Notes: generated by a model from the sequence alone, not told the origin. A stretch of 10,009 bases of DNA from Actinomycetota bacterium (GCA_003157715.1 PMKK01000331.1:1-10009); one strand, 5' to 3'; shown: positions 1 through 7,402, counted from the first letter of the stretch. Numbers and translations: made by a program.

Positions 1-830
1 ATCACCGCGTAGCGCGGGCGCGTCCGCGACAGAAAAGAAGCGCTCGTCGCATACCTGGAGCCGTGATGGGCCACCTTGAGCAGATAGAGCGGCGGACCGC
101 GGGCGCAGACAGCGGCCACGTAGTCTTCGGTTGCTCCGTAGTCGTCGCCGGTCAGCAGCACACGATGGCCGTCGATGTCGAGCAGCAGCACGATGCTGTC
201 GGCGTTGGTGTCGCTGCCGTCGCGGGCGGGGTTCAAGACCCGCGCCCTGAGCGGCCCCAGGGCCAGCGTGCGGCCTCGGAACGCCGAGACAGCCTTGGCG
301 TGGACCGCGTGCACGGCCGCCATGAAGCGTCGGTAGGTGGCCGTCGTGCCCACGTCGTCGCTGTAGACGACCCGCGGGTGGAACTCCCGCGCGAGCACGG
401 CGAGATCGCCGATGTGGTCGGCGTCGGGATGCGTCGCCAGCATGACGTTGAGACGGCCGACTCCCACGTTACTGAGGGCCACGGCCATGGCGCCGTCGCT
501 GCCGGTCGGTCCTCCGTCGATCGTGGCGGCCCAGGAGCCGTCCTTGATGACGATACCGTCGCCCTGGCCGACATCGACGAAACTGATCGTGACTTTGGCG
601 CCGCTCGTCCTGGTAGCGCCGTGCGTGACCCTGGGCTGCGGAGTCTTACTGGGACTACGGCTCGGCTTCGCCGTCCTGGCCGGCTTGGCCGATGGTGATG
701 GCGAGCGACCGGATGGCGTGCCCGGCGCAGAGGGTCCTGTCGAGCTGGGCGCGGACGAGCAGCCACCGGCGAGTGCTGCGGCCAGCGCGGCTACCAGCAA
801 GAGGACGTGGAGTCCGCGATGCTTCGGCAT
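1..830 (-). CDS. ComEC-type metallo-beta-lactamase-fold lipoprotein (C-terminus beyond window)
   Basis: This is a predicted secreted, lipid-anchored hydrolase of the metallo-beta-lactamase fold, resembling the C-terminal domain of the DNA-uptake protein ComEC but without its membrane channel. Seen: 276 codons are open to the window edge. Residues 1-24 form a lipoprotein signal (MPKHR, hydrophobic core, ALAGGC with Cys24). Residues 25-75 are a Ser/Pro/Thr/Lys linker. The catalytic domain starts near residue 79 with FVDVGQGDG (84-92). The metal-binding motif THPDADHIGD lies at 133-142, TGDD at 227-230 and HHGS at 255-258. The ATG at 830 follows AGGGGGAGCC. An in-frame ATG seven codons upstream (851) is an alternative. 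The -3 lipobox residue is Ala rather than the usual Leu, so lipidation is likely but not certain. The substrate is unknown: stand-alone relatives are annotated as ComEC-like hydrolases, and nuclease or phosphodiesterase activity is only an inference. The missing end probably holds the last metal ligand region. Confidence 0.88.
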   Translation of the reverse strand, partial: MPKHRGLHVLLLVAALAAALAGGCSSAPSSTGPSAPGTPSGRSPSPSAKPARTAKPSRSPSKTPQPRVTHGATRTSGAKVTISFVDVGQGDGIVIKDGSWAATIDGGPTGSDGAMAVALSNVGVGRLNVMLATHPDADHIGDLAVLAREFHPRVVYSDDVGTTATYRRFMAAVHAVHAKAVSAFRGRTLALGPLRARVLNPARDGSDTNADSIVLLLDIDGHRVLLTGDDYGATEDYVAAVCARGPPLYLLKVAHHGSRYATSASFLSRTRPRYAV

Positions 831-858
831 GGCTCCCCCTGAGAGACTCATCACCCCC

Positions 859-864
859 ACTTTA
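859..864 (-). promoter_or_regulatory. Possible -10 element (TAAAGT) for the MBL lipoprotein gene
   Basis: On the minus strand TAAAGT is preceded directly by TG and lies 28 bases upstream of the ATG at 830. It keeps the key T1, A2 and T6 of the -10 consensus. No good -35 hexamer is seen 16-18 bases upstream. If the alternative ATG at 851 is used, the predicted transcription start would fall on that ATG, giving a leaderless transcript. The 126-base gap behind the GGDEF-EAL gene shows no convincing terminator, so read-through is also possible. Confidence 0.3.
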
Positions 865-956
865 CATCGGCGGACCTTCGACAGGAGGTGACGAACGACG
901 ACGCCGGTGAGTTTCTGGCGGCACGGCGACGACGGCCGGCCTCGGCAGACGGTCGC

Positions 957-3707
957 TCAGCGAACGGCGGCCTGGGCACCGGCGAGGGCGGCATCCCATT
1001 CGGGCCGCAGCTCGAACTCGCCCGCCGGCAGCGGCCGGCCGAAGAGATAGCCCTGGATCTCGTCGCAGCCGTGAGCGGCCAGGAAGGCGAGCTGCTCTCG
1101 GTCTTCCACACCCTCGGCGATCACCGTCAAGCCGAGGTCCTTGGCCAGGTCGATCACGGCGCGCGTGATGGCGGCAGCGTCGGCCTCACTCGTGCAGCCC
1201 GTGATGAACGATCGATCGATCTTGAGCCTGTCGATCGGCAGCTGGCGCAAGAGGGCCAGCGACGAATACCCGGTGCCGAAGTCGTCCAGCGCCACGCTGA
1301 CACCGGTCGCCGAGATCTCGGCGAGCTGGCGGGCGGCGCCCTGCGGGTCGGCCATGATGGCCGTCTCGGTGACCTCGAGTTCGAGCTGGCGCGCCGGCAG
1401 GCCGGTCTCGGCCAGGACGTCCCTTACCAGGGCTACCAGGTCGCGCTGCTGGAACTGGCGCGGAGAGAGGTTGACGCCCACCCGCAGCTCGACCTGCTCC
1501 TCGGTCGACCAGCGCGCCGCCTGGGCGCAAGCGGTGCGCAGCACCCACTCGCCGATCGGCACAATGAGTCCCGTCTTCTCGGCGAGCGGGATGAACTCGG
1601 CCGGGCTGACGAGGCCGCGCTGGGGATGGCGCCAGCGTACCAGCGCCTCGCAGCCGCGCAGCGTCCCGCGCGCGGCGTCGACCTGCGGCTGGTAGTAGAC
1701 CAGAAGCTGTCCCTCGTCCAGGGCGCGGTGCAGATCGCCCGTCAGCGCGAGATGCTCCTCACCGAGAGCACCCTGGTCGGGAGCGTAGTAGCGCGCGCAG
1801 TCGCGGCCCTGCTCTTTGGCCAGCCGCACGGCGCTCTCAGCGTGTTCGAGCAACTCGGCCGCCCCGTCGCCGTCGGCCGGATAGCAGGCGATCCCCGCGC
1901 TCGCCGTGATCCAGACCTCGGTACCGTCGATCAGCCAGGGCGCATGGAAGCAGTCGAGAAGGCGCTGCGTGAGGCCGAAGACACCGTCCGCGGCGGTCAT
2001 GCTCGGGATCACGACGGCAAACTCATCGCCGCCCCAGCGCGCCACGGTGTCGGCGCTGCGCACTCCGGTCACGAGACGCTTGCCGATCGCCTCGAGCAGC
2101 CGGTCGGCGCCGGCGTGGCCCAGCGCCTCGTTGACGGCCGCGAAATGGTCCAGGTCGAAGATCATGACTAGCGGCGTGGTCGCCGAACGGGCGGCGTCGG
2201 CGAGGGCGACCCGCAGACGGTCGCGGCACAGCGAACGGTTGGCCAGGCCGGTGACCGAATCAGAGAAGGCAAGCCGCTCGATGAGGGCTTCGGAGCGCTT
2301 GCTTTCCGTCACGTCCCAGGCCAGGCAGACTGCCCCGTTGATGGCGCCGTCGCCGTCGCGCAGCGCGCTGACCTCGCACTCCAGCCAGCGCTCCGACCCG
2401 CCGGAACCGGCCACCGGCCCGCAGTAACTCGTGGATCGTCCGTCAAGCGCCTCGCGGCAGGCGTCGAGAAGGCTGGAGACATTCTCGTACGAGAGCGTCT
2501 GTTCCACCAGCTCCGTCGGCGTCATGCCGACGAGCTTCGCGAAACGCACGTTGACCTCGCGAGCGATCAGAGCGGTGTCGAAGACCATGACGCCGACCGG
2601 CGACTGCTCGAACAGGATCCGCAGCCGTTCGTCGGAGGTGCGCAAGGCGTGCGCGGCCTCCACCTGCTCGGTGATGTCGCGCACGACGAGCACGCGGCCT
2701 TCGGCAAGCGCCCCGTCGTGGCCTAACCCGGTCTGCCGGATGTCGAGGTGGCGCACGCCGCCGTCCGGCAGCGCCAAGGAGAGTCGCCCGGCGTGCTTGT
2801 CCGCGTCTGCCTCAACGGACCCCACGGTACTCGCAAGGTCCACAAGCGCCTGGTAGTCGACGATCTCTCGCGAGGGGTGTCTGCCGGGCCGGGCCGCGGT
2901 GATCAGTGCCTCCGCGGCCTGGTTGACAGAAGCGATGTGACCCTCGTCGTCGACGACGATCACGCCGTCGCTCATCACCTCGAACATGCGGCGCAGCGAG
3001 GCGTTGCGGATGTCGGAGAGACGCAGGCCGGGCAGCACCCAGATGATCGGCAGGCTGCCGAGGGCGAACGTCACGAGCGTGACGTTCGCGCCGGTCAGGG
3101 GTTGCCAGACGAACATGACGAGCTGGGAGCCGAGAATGAACACGGCGCCCGCGAGGATCGCGAGTCCCTGCCTGCCCCGCAGACGCAGACGGCTCGGTGC
3201 CGTCAGGCACAACATGACGACGGCGGCGCCCGAAAACGACCAGAAGAAGATCTCCTGGAGCCAGAACAAGGGACCGTCGGCCCGCCCGACGGTCTCGCGG
3301 CTGAAGCTCATGGCCGTGAGGCCGTGGCCGGAAAGGTAGATGAGTCCGGGATCGCAAGCGGCGACGATGGTCAGGGCCGCCGCCACTCCCAGCAGCAGCG
3401 CGGCGAGACGGCGGCCGGCGAGCCAGCGCACGTTGCCAAAGCGAGCGGCGAAGGCAAACAGGAAAGCTGACAGCAGGAAGCTGCCGAACACCTCCCAAAG
3501 CGCCGCCCAGCGGAGGTTCGGTGCACTCCGAGCGGTGAAGAAAAACAGCGCCGCGAAGAAGGCGGCCAGAGCGGCCGACGCGAACACGCCCGCAAAGAGA
3601 CGAGCGCCACGAAAGCGAAACCGGCGCCATACGTGGGCGGCCTCAGTCGCGAGGACGATGCTCGTCGCAGACATCGTAAGGCCATTCAGAAGTATCTGGC
3701 CGTGCAT
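957..3707 (-). CDS. Seven-TM sensor PAS-PAS-GGDEF-EAL c-di-GMP cyclase/phosphodiesterase
   Basis: This 916-residue membrane protein has both enzyme domains of cyclic di-GMP turnover. Order: seven hydrophobic segments (about 5-25, 35-58, 68-90, 100-125, 148-170, 180-202, 208-228), like the 7TM sensor region of some histidine kinases; PAS 1 (about 238-350); PAS 2 (about 360-470); GGDEF domain (about 480-640); EAL domain (about 657-905). The GGDEF motif is intact (559-563), with an RSAD inhibitory I-site at 550-553, so cyclase activity with product feedback is plausible. The usual Lys of the DxDxFKxxND signature is Ala (DLDHFAAVNE, 518-527). The EAL domain keeps EALVRW (687-692), NLSPRQF, ELEVTET, DDFGTGYSS (808-816), LKIDRSF, AEGVE (864-868) and QGY (885-887), so phosphodiesterase activity is expected. 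The ATG follows GGAGGGCCGAGCC, a good ribosome site. Which activity dominates cannot be read from sequence. Confidence 0.95.
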   Translation of the reverse strand: MHGQILLNGLTMSATSIVLATEAAHVWRRFRFRGARLFAGVFASAALAAFFAALFFFTARSAPNLRWAALWEVFGSFLLSAFLFAFAARFGNVRWLAGRRLAALLLGVAAALTIVAACDPGLIYLSGHGLTAMSFSRETVGRADGPLFWLQEIFFWSFSGAAVVMLCLTAPSRLRLRGRQGLAILAGAVFILGSQLVMFVWQPLTGANVTLVTFALGSLPIIWVLPGLRLSDIRNASLRRMFEVMSDGVIVVDDEGHIASVNQAAEALITAARPGRHPSREIVDYQALVDLASTVGSVEADADKHAGRLSLALPDGGVRHLDIRQTGLGHDGALAEGRVLVVRDITEQVEAAHALRTSDERLRILFEQSPVGVMVFDTALIAREVNVRFAKLVGMTPTELVEQTLSYENVSSLLDACREALDGRSTSYCGPVAGSGGSERWLECEVSALRDGDGAINGAVCLAWDVTESKRSEALIERLAFSDSVTGLANRSLCRDRLRVALADAARSATTPLVMIFDLDHFAAVNEALGHAGADRLLEAIGKRLVTGVRSADTVARWGGDEFAVVIPSMTAADGVFGLTQRLLDCFHAPWLIDGTEVWITASAGIACYPADGDGAAELLEHAESAVRLAKEQGRDCARYYAPDQGALGEEHLALTGDLHRALDEGQLLVYYQPQVDAARGTLRGCEALVRWRHPQRGLVSPAEFIPLAEKTGLIVPIGEWVLRTACAQAARWSTEEQVELRVGVNLSPRQFQQRDLVALVRDVLAETGLPARQLELEVTETAIMADPQGAARQLAEISATGVSVALDDFGTGYSSLALLRQLPIDRLKIDRSFITGCTSEADAAAITRAVIDLAKDLGLTVIAEGVEDREQLAFLAAHGCDEIQGYLFGRPLPAGEFELRPEWDAALAGAQAAVR

Positions 3708-3745
3708 GGCTCGGCCCTCCGTCGCCGACTCTCAGGGTGCTTCAA

Positions 3746-3751
3746 AGTATC
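3746..3751 (-). promoter_or_regulatory. Possible -10 element (GATACT) for the GGDEF-EAL gene
   Basis: GATACT on the minus strand lies 38 bases upstream of the ATG at 3707, giving a 5' leader of about 30 bases that includes the GGAGGG ribosome site. A weak GTCAAG hexamer lies 18 bases further upstream. It is the best match in this gap, but the -35 is poor, so this is tentative. Confidence 0.3.
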
Positions 3752-3811
3752 GGCTCGGAGGTCGTGCTTCTTGACGTCGGTCAGATACGTCGAGAACGCT
3801 CAGTGACTACT

Positions 3812-3821
3812 AGCGATCGCT
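3812..3821. repeat. 10-bp perfect palindrome AGCGATCGCT upstream of the GGDEF-EAL gene
   Basis: This perfect palindrome is about 60 bases upstream of the candidate -10 of the GGDEF-EAL gene. Its AGCG-N2-CGCT arrangement matches the core of the longer inverted repeat at 7385-7402. Its inner octamer GCGATCGC also occurs inside coding sequence at 4530-4537 and 8510-8517, so it may be only a frequent GC-rich word. Confidence 0.3.
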
Positions 3822-3918
3822 CCAGCGCGTTATGAGTACCACCTCCGACGTACCCAGTACAGGCACGGGGCGGCGGTGCGGCCGCGGCGCGTGCACCCTC
3901 GGTCACGTCACGGTGAGG

Positions 3919-3960
3919 CGCCGCCGGTCCCGGCGGTGACGCCGGCGAGGCGGAGCCGGC
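3919..3960 (-). terminator. Two GC-rich hairpins after the HTH gene, possible terminator
   Basis: Just past the stop codon of the HTH gene are two inverted repeats. The first pairs 3941-3946 with 3955-3960 (GCCGGC arms, eight-base loop). The second pairs CCGCCG at 3921-3926 with CGGCGG at 3931-3936 (four-base loop) and can be lengthened by one pair. No T tract follows on the minus strand, so this is not a classical intrinsic terminator. A GC-rich terminator or an operator are both possible. Confidence 0.35.
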
Positions 3961-3964
3961 AGGA

Positions 3965-4213
3965 CTAGCGCCGGGGCTCGCTCAGGAGGCCTTCTTCGTA
4001 GCGTCGCACCGACTCGCGCAGGATCTTGATGTAGCGATGGCCGGGCACCCGCGTCGCGCGCCCTTCGGCAAGCCAGCGCCGCCCGGTGACCTTTGAGATG
4101 CCATAGTAGGCGCAGTAGTCGTCGAGACTCATGATGGCCGGGTAGTCGTCGAGGTTCATACGGACGGCACCGTGATCGGCCTTCGCGCGGGCCGGCTTTG
4201 CGTCTCGGTCCAT
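3965..4213 (-). CDS. Small excisionase/MerR-like helix-turn-helix DNA-binding protein
   Basis: This 82-residue protein consists almost only of one DNA-binding domain. Residues 1-27 are a charged, probably flexible lead. SLDDYCAYYGIS (29-40) then KVTGRRWLAEGR (41-52) form the helix-turn-helix, followed by a short wing with RVPGHRYIKI and a last helix (ESVRRYEEGLL). This pattern matches the excisionase/HTH_17 group of winged helices. The ATG at 4213 follows AAGGGGAGTC and a TATACT box, so it is preferred over the GTG at 4291, which would add 26 Arg/Ala-rich residues and lacks such signals. No integrase or recombinase lies nearby, so a transcription factor role is more likely than phage excision. 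It lacks the GGHRRY-type wing of BldC and is not assigned to that family. It lies 79 bases after the HAD-IB gene and may be co-transcribed or use its own promoter. Targets are unknown. Confidence 0.75.
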   Translation of the reverse strand: MDRDAKPARAKADHGAVRMNLDDYPAIMSLDDYCAYYGISKVTGRRWLAEGRATRVPGHRYIKILRESVRRYEEGLLSEPRR

Positions 4214-4227
4214 GACTCCCCTTCGCG

Positions 4228-4250
4228 GTAGCGCTACGGACCCAAGTATA
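4228..4250 (-). promoter_or_regulatory. Candidate -10 (TATACT) and overlapping palindrome before the HTH gene
   Basis: On the minus strand TATACT (4250-4245) is a 5-of-6 match to the -10 consensus, 31 bases before the ATG at 4213. A perfect 10-bp palindrome, GTAGCGCTAC, occupies 4228-4237, where transcription would begin. No clear -35 is present at the expected distance. The layout would suit an autorepressed promoter, but that is inference. Confidence 0.45.
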
Positions 4251-4292
4251 GCGGCTGCCCGCGCGCGCCGACGGCCGGCGAGCCCGCGCACC

Positions 4293-5063
4293 TCAACGCC
4301 AGGCGGCTTGCCGCCAGCCCCGCCGCGCCGCCGTGCGGGCGAGCCCGCCGCGGGCGTTCACGGCGACGGCCTCCGCGGCGTGTTCGAGCAGGGCGACGTC
4401 GTCGACCGAGTCGCCGTAGGCGGCCACGAGCGTCCAGCCTCCCCGGCCAAAGCGATCGTCGGCGTAGCGGCTCAGGGCGACCCACTTCTCGCGGCCCTCG
4501 AGCACGGGCCCGTCATAGGCGCCCCGGCAGCGATCGCCGACAACGACCAGCTCAGAGGCGAGGCAGCCGTCGGCTTCGAGCCCGGCGGCCAGGCGGCGCA
4601 CGACCATGCCGAGTGAGGCCGACACCAGCAGGACATAGTGGCCCCGCGCGCGCAGCGCGGCGATCTCGGCGCGGGCTTCGGCGCGCACGAGTGGCAGAAG
4701 CTCGGCGGCCAGCCGGTCGGCCATCTGCTCGGCCCGCGCCACCGGCAGGCCGTCCAGGAGCGCGAGGCCGCGCTGCCGCGCCTTGACCGGATCCATCAGC
4801 CCCACCCGGTGCAGCAGGTAGATCGCCACCAGCCGCGCGAACGCCGCCCGGCCGAGCAGCCCCGCCGCGCGCAGGTGGCTCAAGAAGACCGTCTGCGCGG
4901 CCCGCTTTGAAAACAGCGTCCCATCGACGTCGAACACCGCGATCTCGGCCTGCTCGGCCGGCGCGAGGCTGCCTTCGGTTACCTGCTCTGCCGTCGTGCC
5001 CGATCTCCTTCGGCCTCGTATCTGGCATCGTCGCGACGAGAGGTGCGACGACGCACGGCACAC
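4293..5063 (-). CDS. HAD-superfamily IB hydrolase, SerB-like phosphatase
   Basis: This is a predicted cytosolic phosphatase of the HAD-IB (phosphoserine-phosphatase-like) group. All four HAD motifs are present: DVDGT (45-49, nucleophile Asp45), the motif II Ser in VSAS (147-150), motif III Lys193 in GREKW and GDSVDD (217-222). A helical cap lies between motifs I and II (about 52-135). The substrate is unknown; small phosphomonoesters such as phosphoserine are known for the family, but the cap does not decide it. The start is uncertain. GTG at 5063 is the only usual start codon before motif I, apart from a GTG two codons before the nucleophile, and it has no good ribosome site. A strong AAGGAG (5010-5005) stands seven bases before ACG codons at residues 23-24, so translation may begin there. 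It lies 63 bases after the GT-C gene on the same strand, suggesting one operon. Confidence 0.88.
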   Translation of the reverse strand: MCRASSHLSSRRCQIRGRRRSGTTAEQVTEGSLAPAEQAEIAVFDVDGTLFSKRAAQTVFLSHLRAAGLLGRAAFARLVAIYLLHRVGLMDPVKARQRGLALLDGLPVARAEQMADRLAAELLPLVRAEARAEIAALRARGHYVLLVSASLGMVVRRLAAGLEADGCLASELVVVGDRCRGAYDGPVLEGREKWVALSRYADDRFGRGGWTLVAAYGDSVDDVALLEHAAEAVAVNARGGLARTAARRGWRQAAWR

Positions 5064-5126
5064 GCCCTGGCGGCCGCGGCCACCATGGTACGCCCCGCAA
5101 CGGTCGTGCCGGCGCGATCGGCGACG

Positions 5127-7337
5127 TCACCCGCCGGGCAGGCCGCTCTTCGGACGTACCCACACTTTGAGTCGGGCGTCGTCGGTACCTGTCGGCCGGT
5201 CCAGGGCGAGGCGGTAGTGGCCGCCACTCACGATCTGTTCGAGCGCGGCCACGATGTTGCGTTGCCCGCTGGCATGTCCGGCGCGAAAGGCCTTCTCATG
5301 GAACGCCCACACCGAGGGCGACAGATCGAGCACGACGATCACCGCCGGTGGACGGGCGAGCAGCCGCCGGGCGTCGGCGCGCGCGACCCAGTCAGGACAG
5401 ACGTCCCAGTAGCCGACCAGGGCGAAGGTCGTCGGGTAGTGACCGCTCAGAACGTAGAACAACGGAATGCTCGGGAACGTGAACACACCCCCCGGCCGCC
5501 CGGCGTTCGCGTCGACCAGAGCGGTAACGTCGTCGATAGCCGCCCTGGTCGTGGGCGAGACACGAAAGCCCTCGAGGGCGGGCTCACGAGAGGTGACCGT
5601 GGCGTGAGCGATGGCGGGCTCCCGCCAGCCCCACCATTCGTACGGCCACGCGTACCGCTGGCTCGCGCACGTCAGCAGCAGGACGACGCAGAAGGAGCAC
5701 ACGACGAACGTTCTGGCGCGTCGCCAGGCGATGGGGGCATCGAGGGCCAGTCCCACCATGAGTCCGAGGCCCGGAGCCACCGCCTGTTCCTCGATGACGT
5801 AGGACAGGCCGTGCGCGTACATCACGGCGGCGGCCGCGCTCGCGACGAACAGCAGTCTGATCGTCCGCCGCTCGGCCGCGCCGCGCACCACGAGGACCGC
5901 GGTGACGAGCGTCAGCACACTGACGAAGTAGAACGTCCAATGCACGACGACAAGCTTGTTCGCGTACCCGTGGTGGAAGAAGTTCTGCAGCCAGAACCAG
6001 CGCCAGTCGGCCAGCGGCAGGGCAAGGCAGGCCGCGCCTGCCCCGGCGACCGCTACCAGGAGCGCAAGACCACGCCACGACGAACCAGCAGCGGCTCCCA
6101 GACGCTGGAGCCGCGCCCAGCTCGCATGAACCACGAAGGCCGCGGCGACCGCGGCGCCGTAAGCGAGCCACAGGTGCAGCCGATCGGTCTCCCAGAGGTC
6201 CCACGAGACGGCCGCCACGACCACCGTCAGAAGCATCACGAGCACGTCGAAGCGGCCGAGAAAGCCAAGCCGCAGCGGCAGGCGCGGCCACCACAATGGG
6301 GCGAGAAGCGCAACGGCCGCGACCAGCCCGACGACGACGAAGGAGACGACCGATCGCGCGTCCAGGGCGCGCGGCAGGAAGCTCACCAGGATCAAGGGGC
6401 CGCCCTTGCTCGCCGCGGCGCCGGCGAAGACGTCCTTGACGTAGGAAGGCAACGTCCTTTCCGCGGCCAGCCAGCCGAGCAGAGCGGCCGCCGGCAGGAT
6501 CGCTCCGGCGGCCCACGCGCCGACGAGACCCGCGAGTTGGGCAGCCCGGCGCTGGGTCGCGAAGACGAGACAGGCGGTAAGCAGCGCCGCGCCGGGCACG
6601 AACGACCCGGTCGTCTGTTTGGTGAAGAAGGCGAGGCCGGCGAGCAGGCCGGCGAGAGCCGCCCACGCAACGCGCCGGCGCAGAGTCGCCTGCTCGCTCG
6701 CGTTCATGAGAGCGAGCACGGATCCCAGCGCGAGCACAAGGCAGAACTGCAGGTAGGAGTAGATGACGTCGGTGGTGCCGCTGGCATACACCGTCATGGT
6801 CACGATCACCGCGATCAGGGTCACCCACGGCCGGAAGACCTTCGCCAGCAGCGCGTAGACAAGCCAGGCAAGCACGAGCCGCTCGACGAGGCCCCAGATG
6901 CGCAGCACGATGAAGTGATAGCCGAAGAGCTTCACGAGCGCCGCGATCACGAGCGGGTAGATCGGCTGCAGGAACAAGTAGAAATCGCGGTACGGCCGCC
7001 GGCCGGTCAGGATCGCGTGGGCAGTGGCAAAGAACCAGCCCTCCTGCAGCGGGAAGTAGCGGTTGAGGAAGACGAGATTAAAGGCCAGCACGACCGCCAG
7101 GCTGAGGCCGAGGGCAATCCGGTACTCCGCGCGTGTCCCGGTCCGTGGCTCGCGACGTTGGTGCGAGTCCGCCGGCGATGAGGAGTCGCCGTGAAACGGA
7201 GAGTCGCCCGGCGTGCTTTCGGCAATCCTGTCCACCGACTTGCTATCGGCGTTCGAGGCGATTTCCAAAGGCCCGAGTGCCGGGCTCCCGATGTCGACGG
7301 TGGCCGCCGACTGCCGCCACGGTCGCGGCAGGACCAC
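5127..7337 (-). CDS. GT-C-type multispanning membrane protein, glycosyltransferase family 39-like
   Basis: This integral membrane protein (736 residues from the chosen GTG) is probably a lipid-phosphosugar-dependent glycosyltransferase of the GT-C fold (ArnT/PMT-like). After a hydrophilic lead, the first membrane helix is near 73-92. It is followed by the outer loop QEGWFFATAHAIL and PYRDF (about 98-119), matching the acidic first-loop motif of that fold. About a dozen hydrophobic segments run to about 557, with FFTKQTTG near 237-244. A soluble tail of about 160 residues (575-736) ends the protein. Donor and acceptor are unknown; a sugar transfer to an envelope lipid, polymer or protein outside the membrane is inferred. 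The frame is open to 7586. An ATG at 7466 with GGGGGAG would give 779 residues but touches the opposite gene's ATG and covers its promoter. Around 7340-7370 this frame has many A/T-ending codons, unlike the gene body, so a later start is preferred. TTG 7268 and GTG 7235 are also possible. Confidence 0.72.
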   Translation of the reverse strand: MVLPRPWRQSAATVDIGSPALGPLEIASNADSKSVDRIAESTPGDSPFHGDSSSPADSHQRREPRTGTRAEYRIALGLSLAVVLAFNLVFLNRYFPLQEGWFFATAHAILTGRRPYRDFYLFLQPIYPLVIAALVKLFGYHFIVLRIWGLVERLVLAWLVYALLAKVFRPWVTLIAVIVTMTVYASGTTDVIYSYLQFCLVLALGSVLALMNASEQATLRRRVAWAALAGLLAGLAFFTKQTTGSFVPGAALLTACLVFATQRRAAQLAGLVGAWAAGAILPAAALLGWLAAERTLPSYVKDVFAGAAASKGGPLILVSFLPRALDARSVVSFVVVGLVAAVALLAPLWWPRLPLRLGFLGRFDVLVMLLTVVVAAVSWDLWETDRLHLWLAYGAAVAAAFVVHASWARLQRLGAAAGSSWRGLALLVAVAGAGAACLALPLADWRWFWLQNFFHHGYANKLVVVHWTFYFVSVLTLVTAVLVVRGAAERRTIRLLFVASAAAAVMYAHGLSYVIEEQAVAPGLGLMVGLALDAPIAWRRARTFVVCSFCVVLLLTCASQRYAWPYEWWGWREPAIAHATVTSREPALEGFRVSPTTRAAIDDVTALVDANAGRPGGVFTFPSIPLFYVLSGHYPTTFALVGYWDVCPDWVARADARRLLARPPAVIVVLDLSPSVWAFHEKAFRAGHASGQRNIVAALEQIVSGGHYRLALDRPTGTDDARLKVWVRPKSGLPGG

Positions 7338-7347
7338 AGCCAGACCT

Positions 7348-7376
7348 TTGACACGAGGACGATTCGAGCGCAAGCT
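7348..7376 (+). promoter_or_regulatory. Candidate promoter of the PAS-HD-GYP gene (TTGACA -35)
   Basis: TTGACA at 7348-7353 is a perfect -35 hexamer. The hexamer 17 bases later, CAAGCT at 7371-7376, is a weak -10 but keeps the important A2 and T6. Transcription would start near 7383, about 80 bases before the ATG at 7465, and immediately before the inverted repeat at 7385-7402. Confidence 0.45.
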
Positions 7377-7384
7377 GAGTGGGC

Positions 7385-7402
7385 TCGTAGCGCTCGCTAC
7401 GA
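7385..7402. promoter_or_regulatory. 18-bp inverted repeat, candidate operator or leader hairpin
   Basis: TCGTAGCG and CGCTACGA are perfect 8-bp arms separated by CT. The repeat sits between the divergent GT-C and PAS-HD-GYP genes, at about +3 to +20 of the predicted plus-strand transcript. It could bind a dimeric regulator. Alternatively it could fold in RNA as a seven-pair stem with a four-base loop. There is no following T tract. Confidence 0.5.

Noticed and set aside
63..698. 211-codon plus-strand open frame at the left edge
   Set aside because: It is the antisense of the metallo-beta-lactamase-fold domain, whose HPDADH, TGDD and HHGS motifs are clear on the minus strand.
888..2171. 427-codon plus-strand open frame opposite the GGDEF-EAL gene, starting at an AGGAG-like sequence
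   Set aside because: Its product has no recognisable motif and is rich in Arg, Gly, Ala and Glu, as expected for the reverse of a GC-rich gene. The opposite strand has clear GGDEF and EAL motifs across the same bases.
3708..3964. c-di-GMP riboswitch or small RNA upstream of the GGDEF-EAL gene
   Set aside because: I could not find the conserved GEMM core or any other known riboswitch pattern; only short palindromes and GC-rich hairpins are visible.
4552..5163. Minus-strand frame of 203 codons overlapping the HAD-IB gene, with an ATG near the strong ribosome site
   Set aside because: It reads the same bases in another frame and gives only Arg/Ala/Gly-rich sequence, whereas the HAD-IB frame has all four HAD motifs in order. 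A frameshift joining the two is not needed.
5043..7181. 712-codon plus-strand open frame opposite the GT-C gene
   Set aside because: The product is a charged, low-complexity string of Arg, Asp, Gln and His with no domain, while the minus strand encodes ordered hydrophobic segments and GT-C-like motifs.
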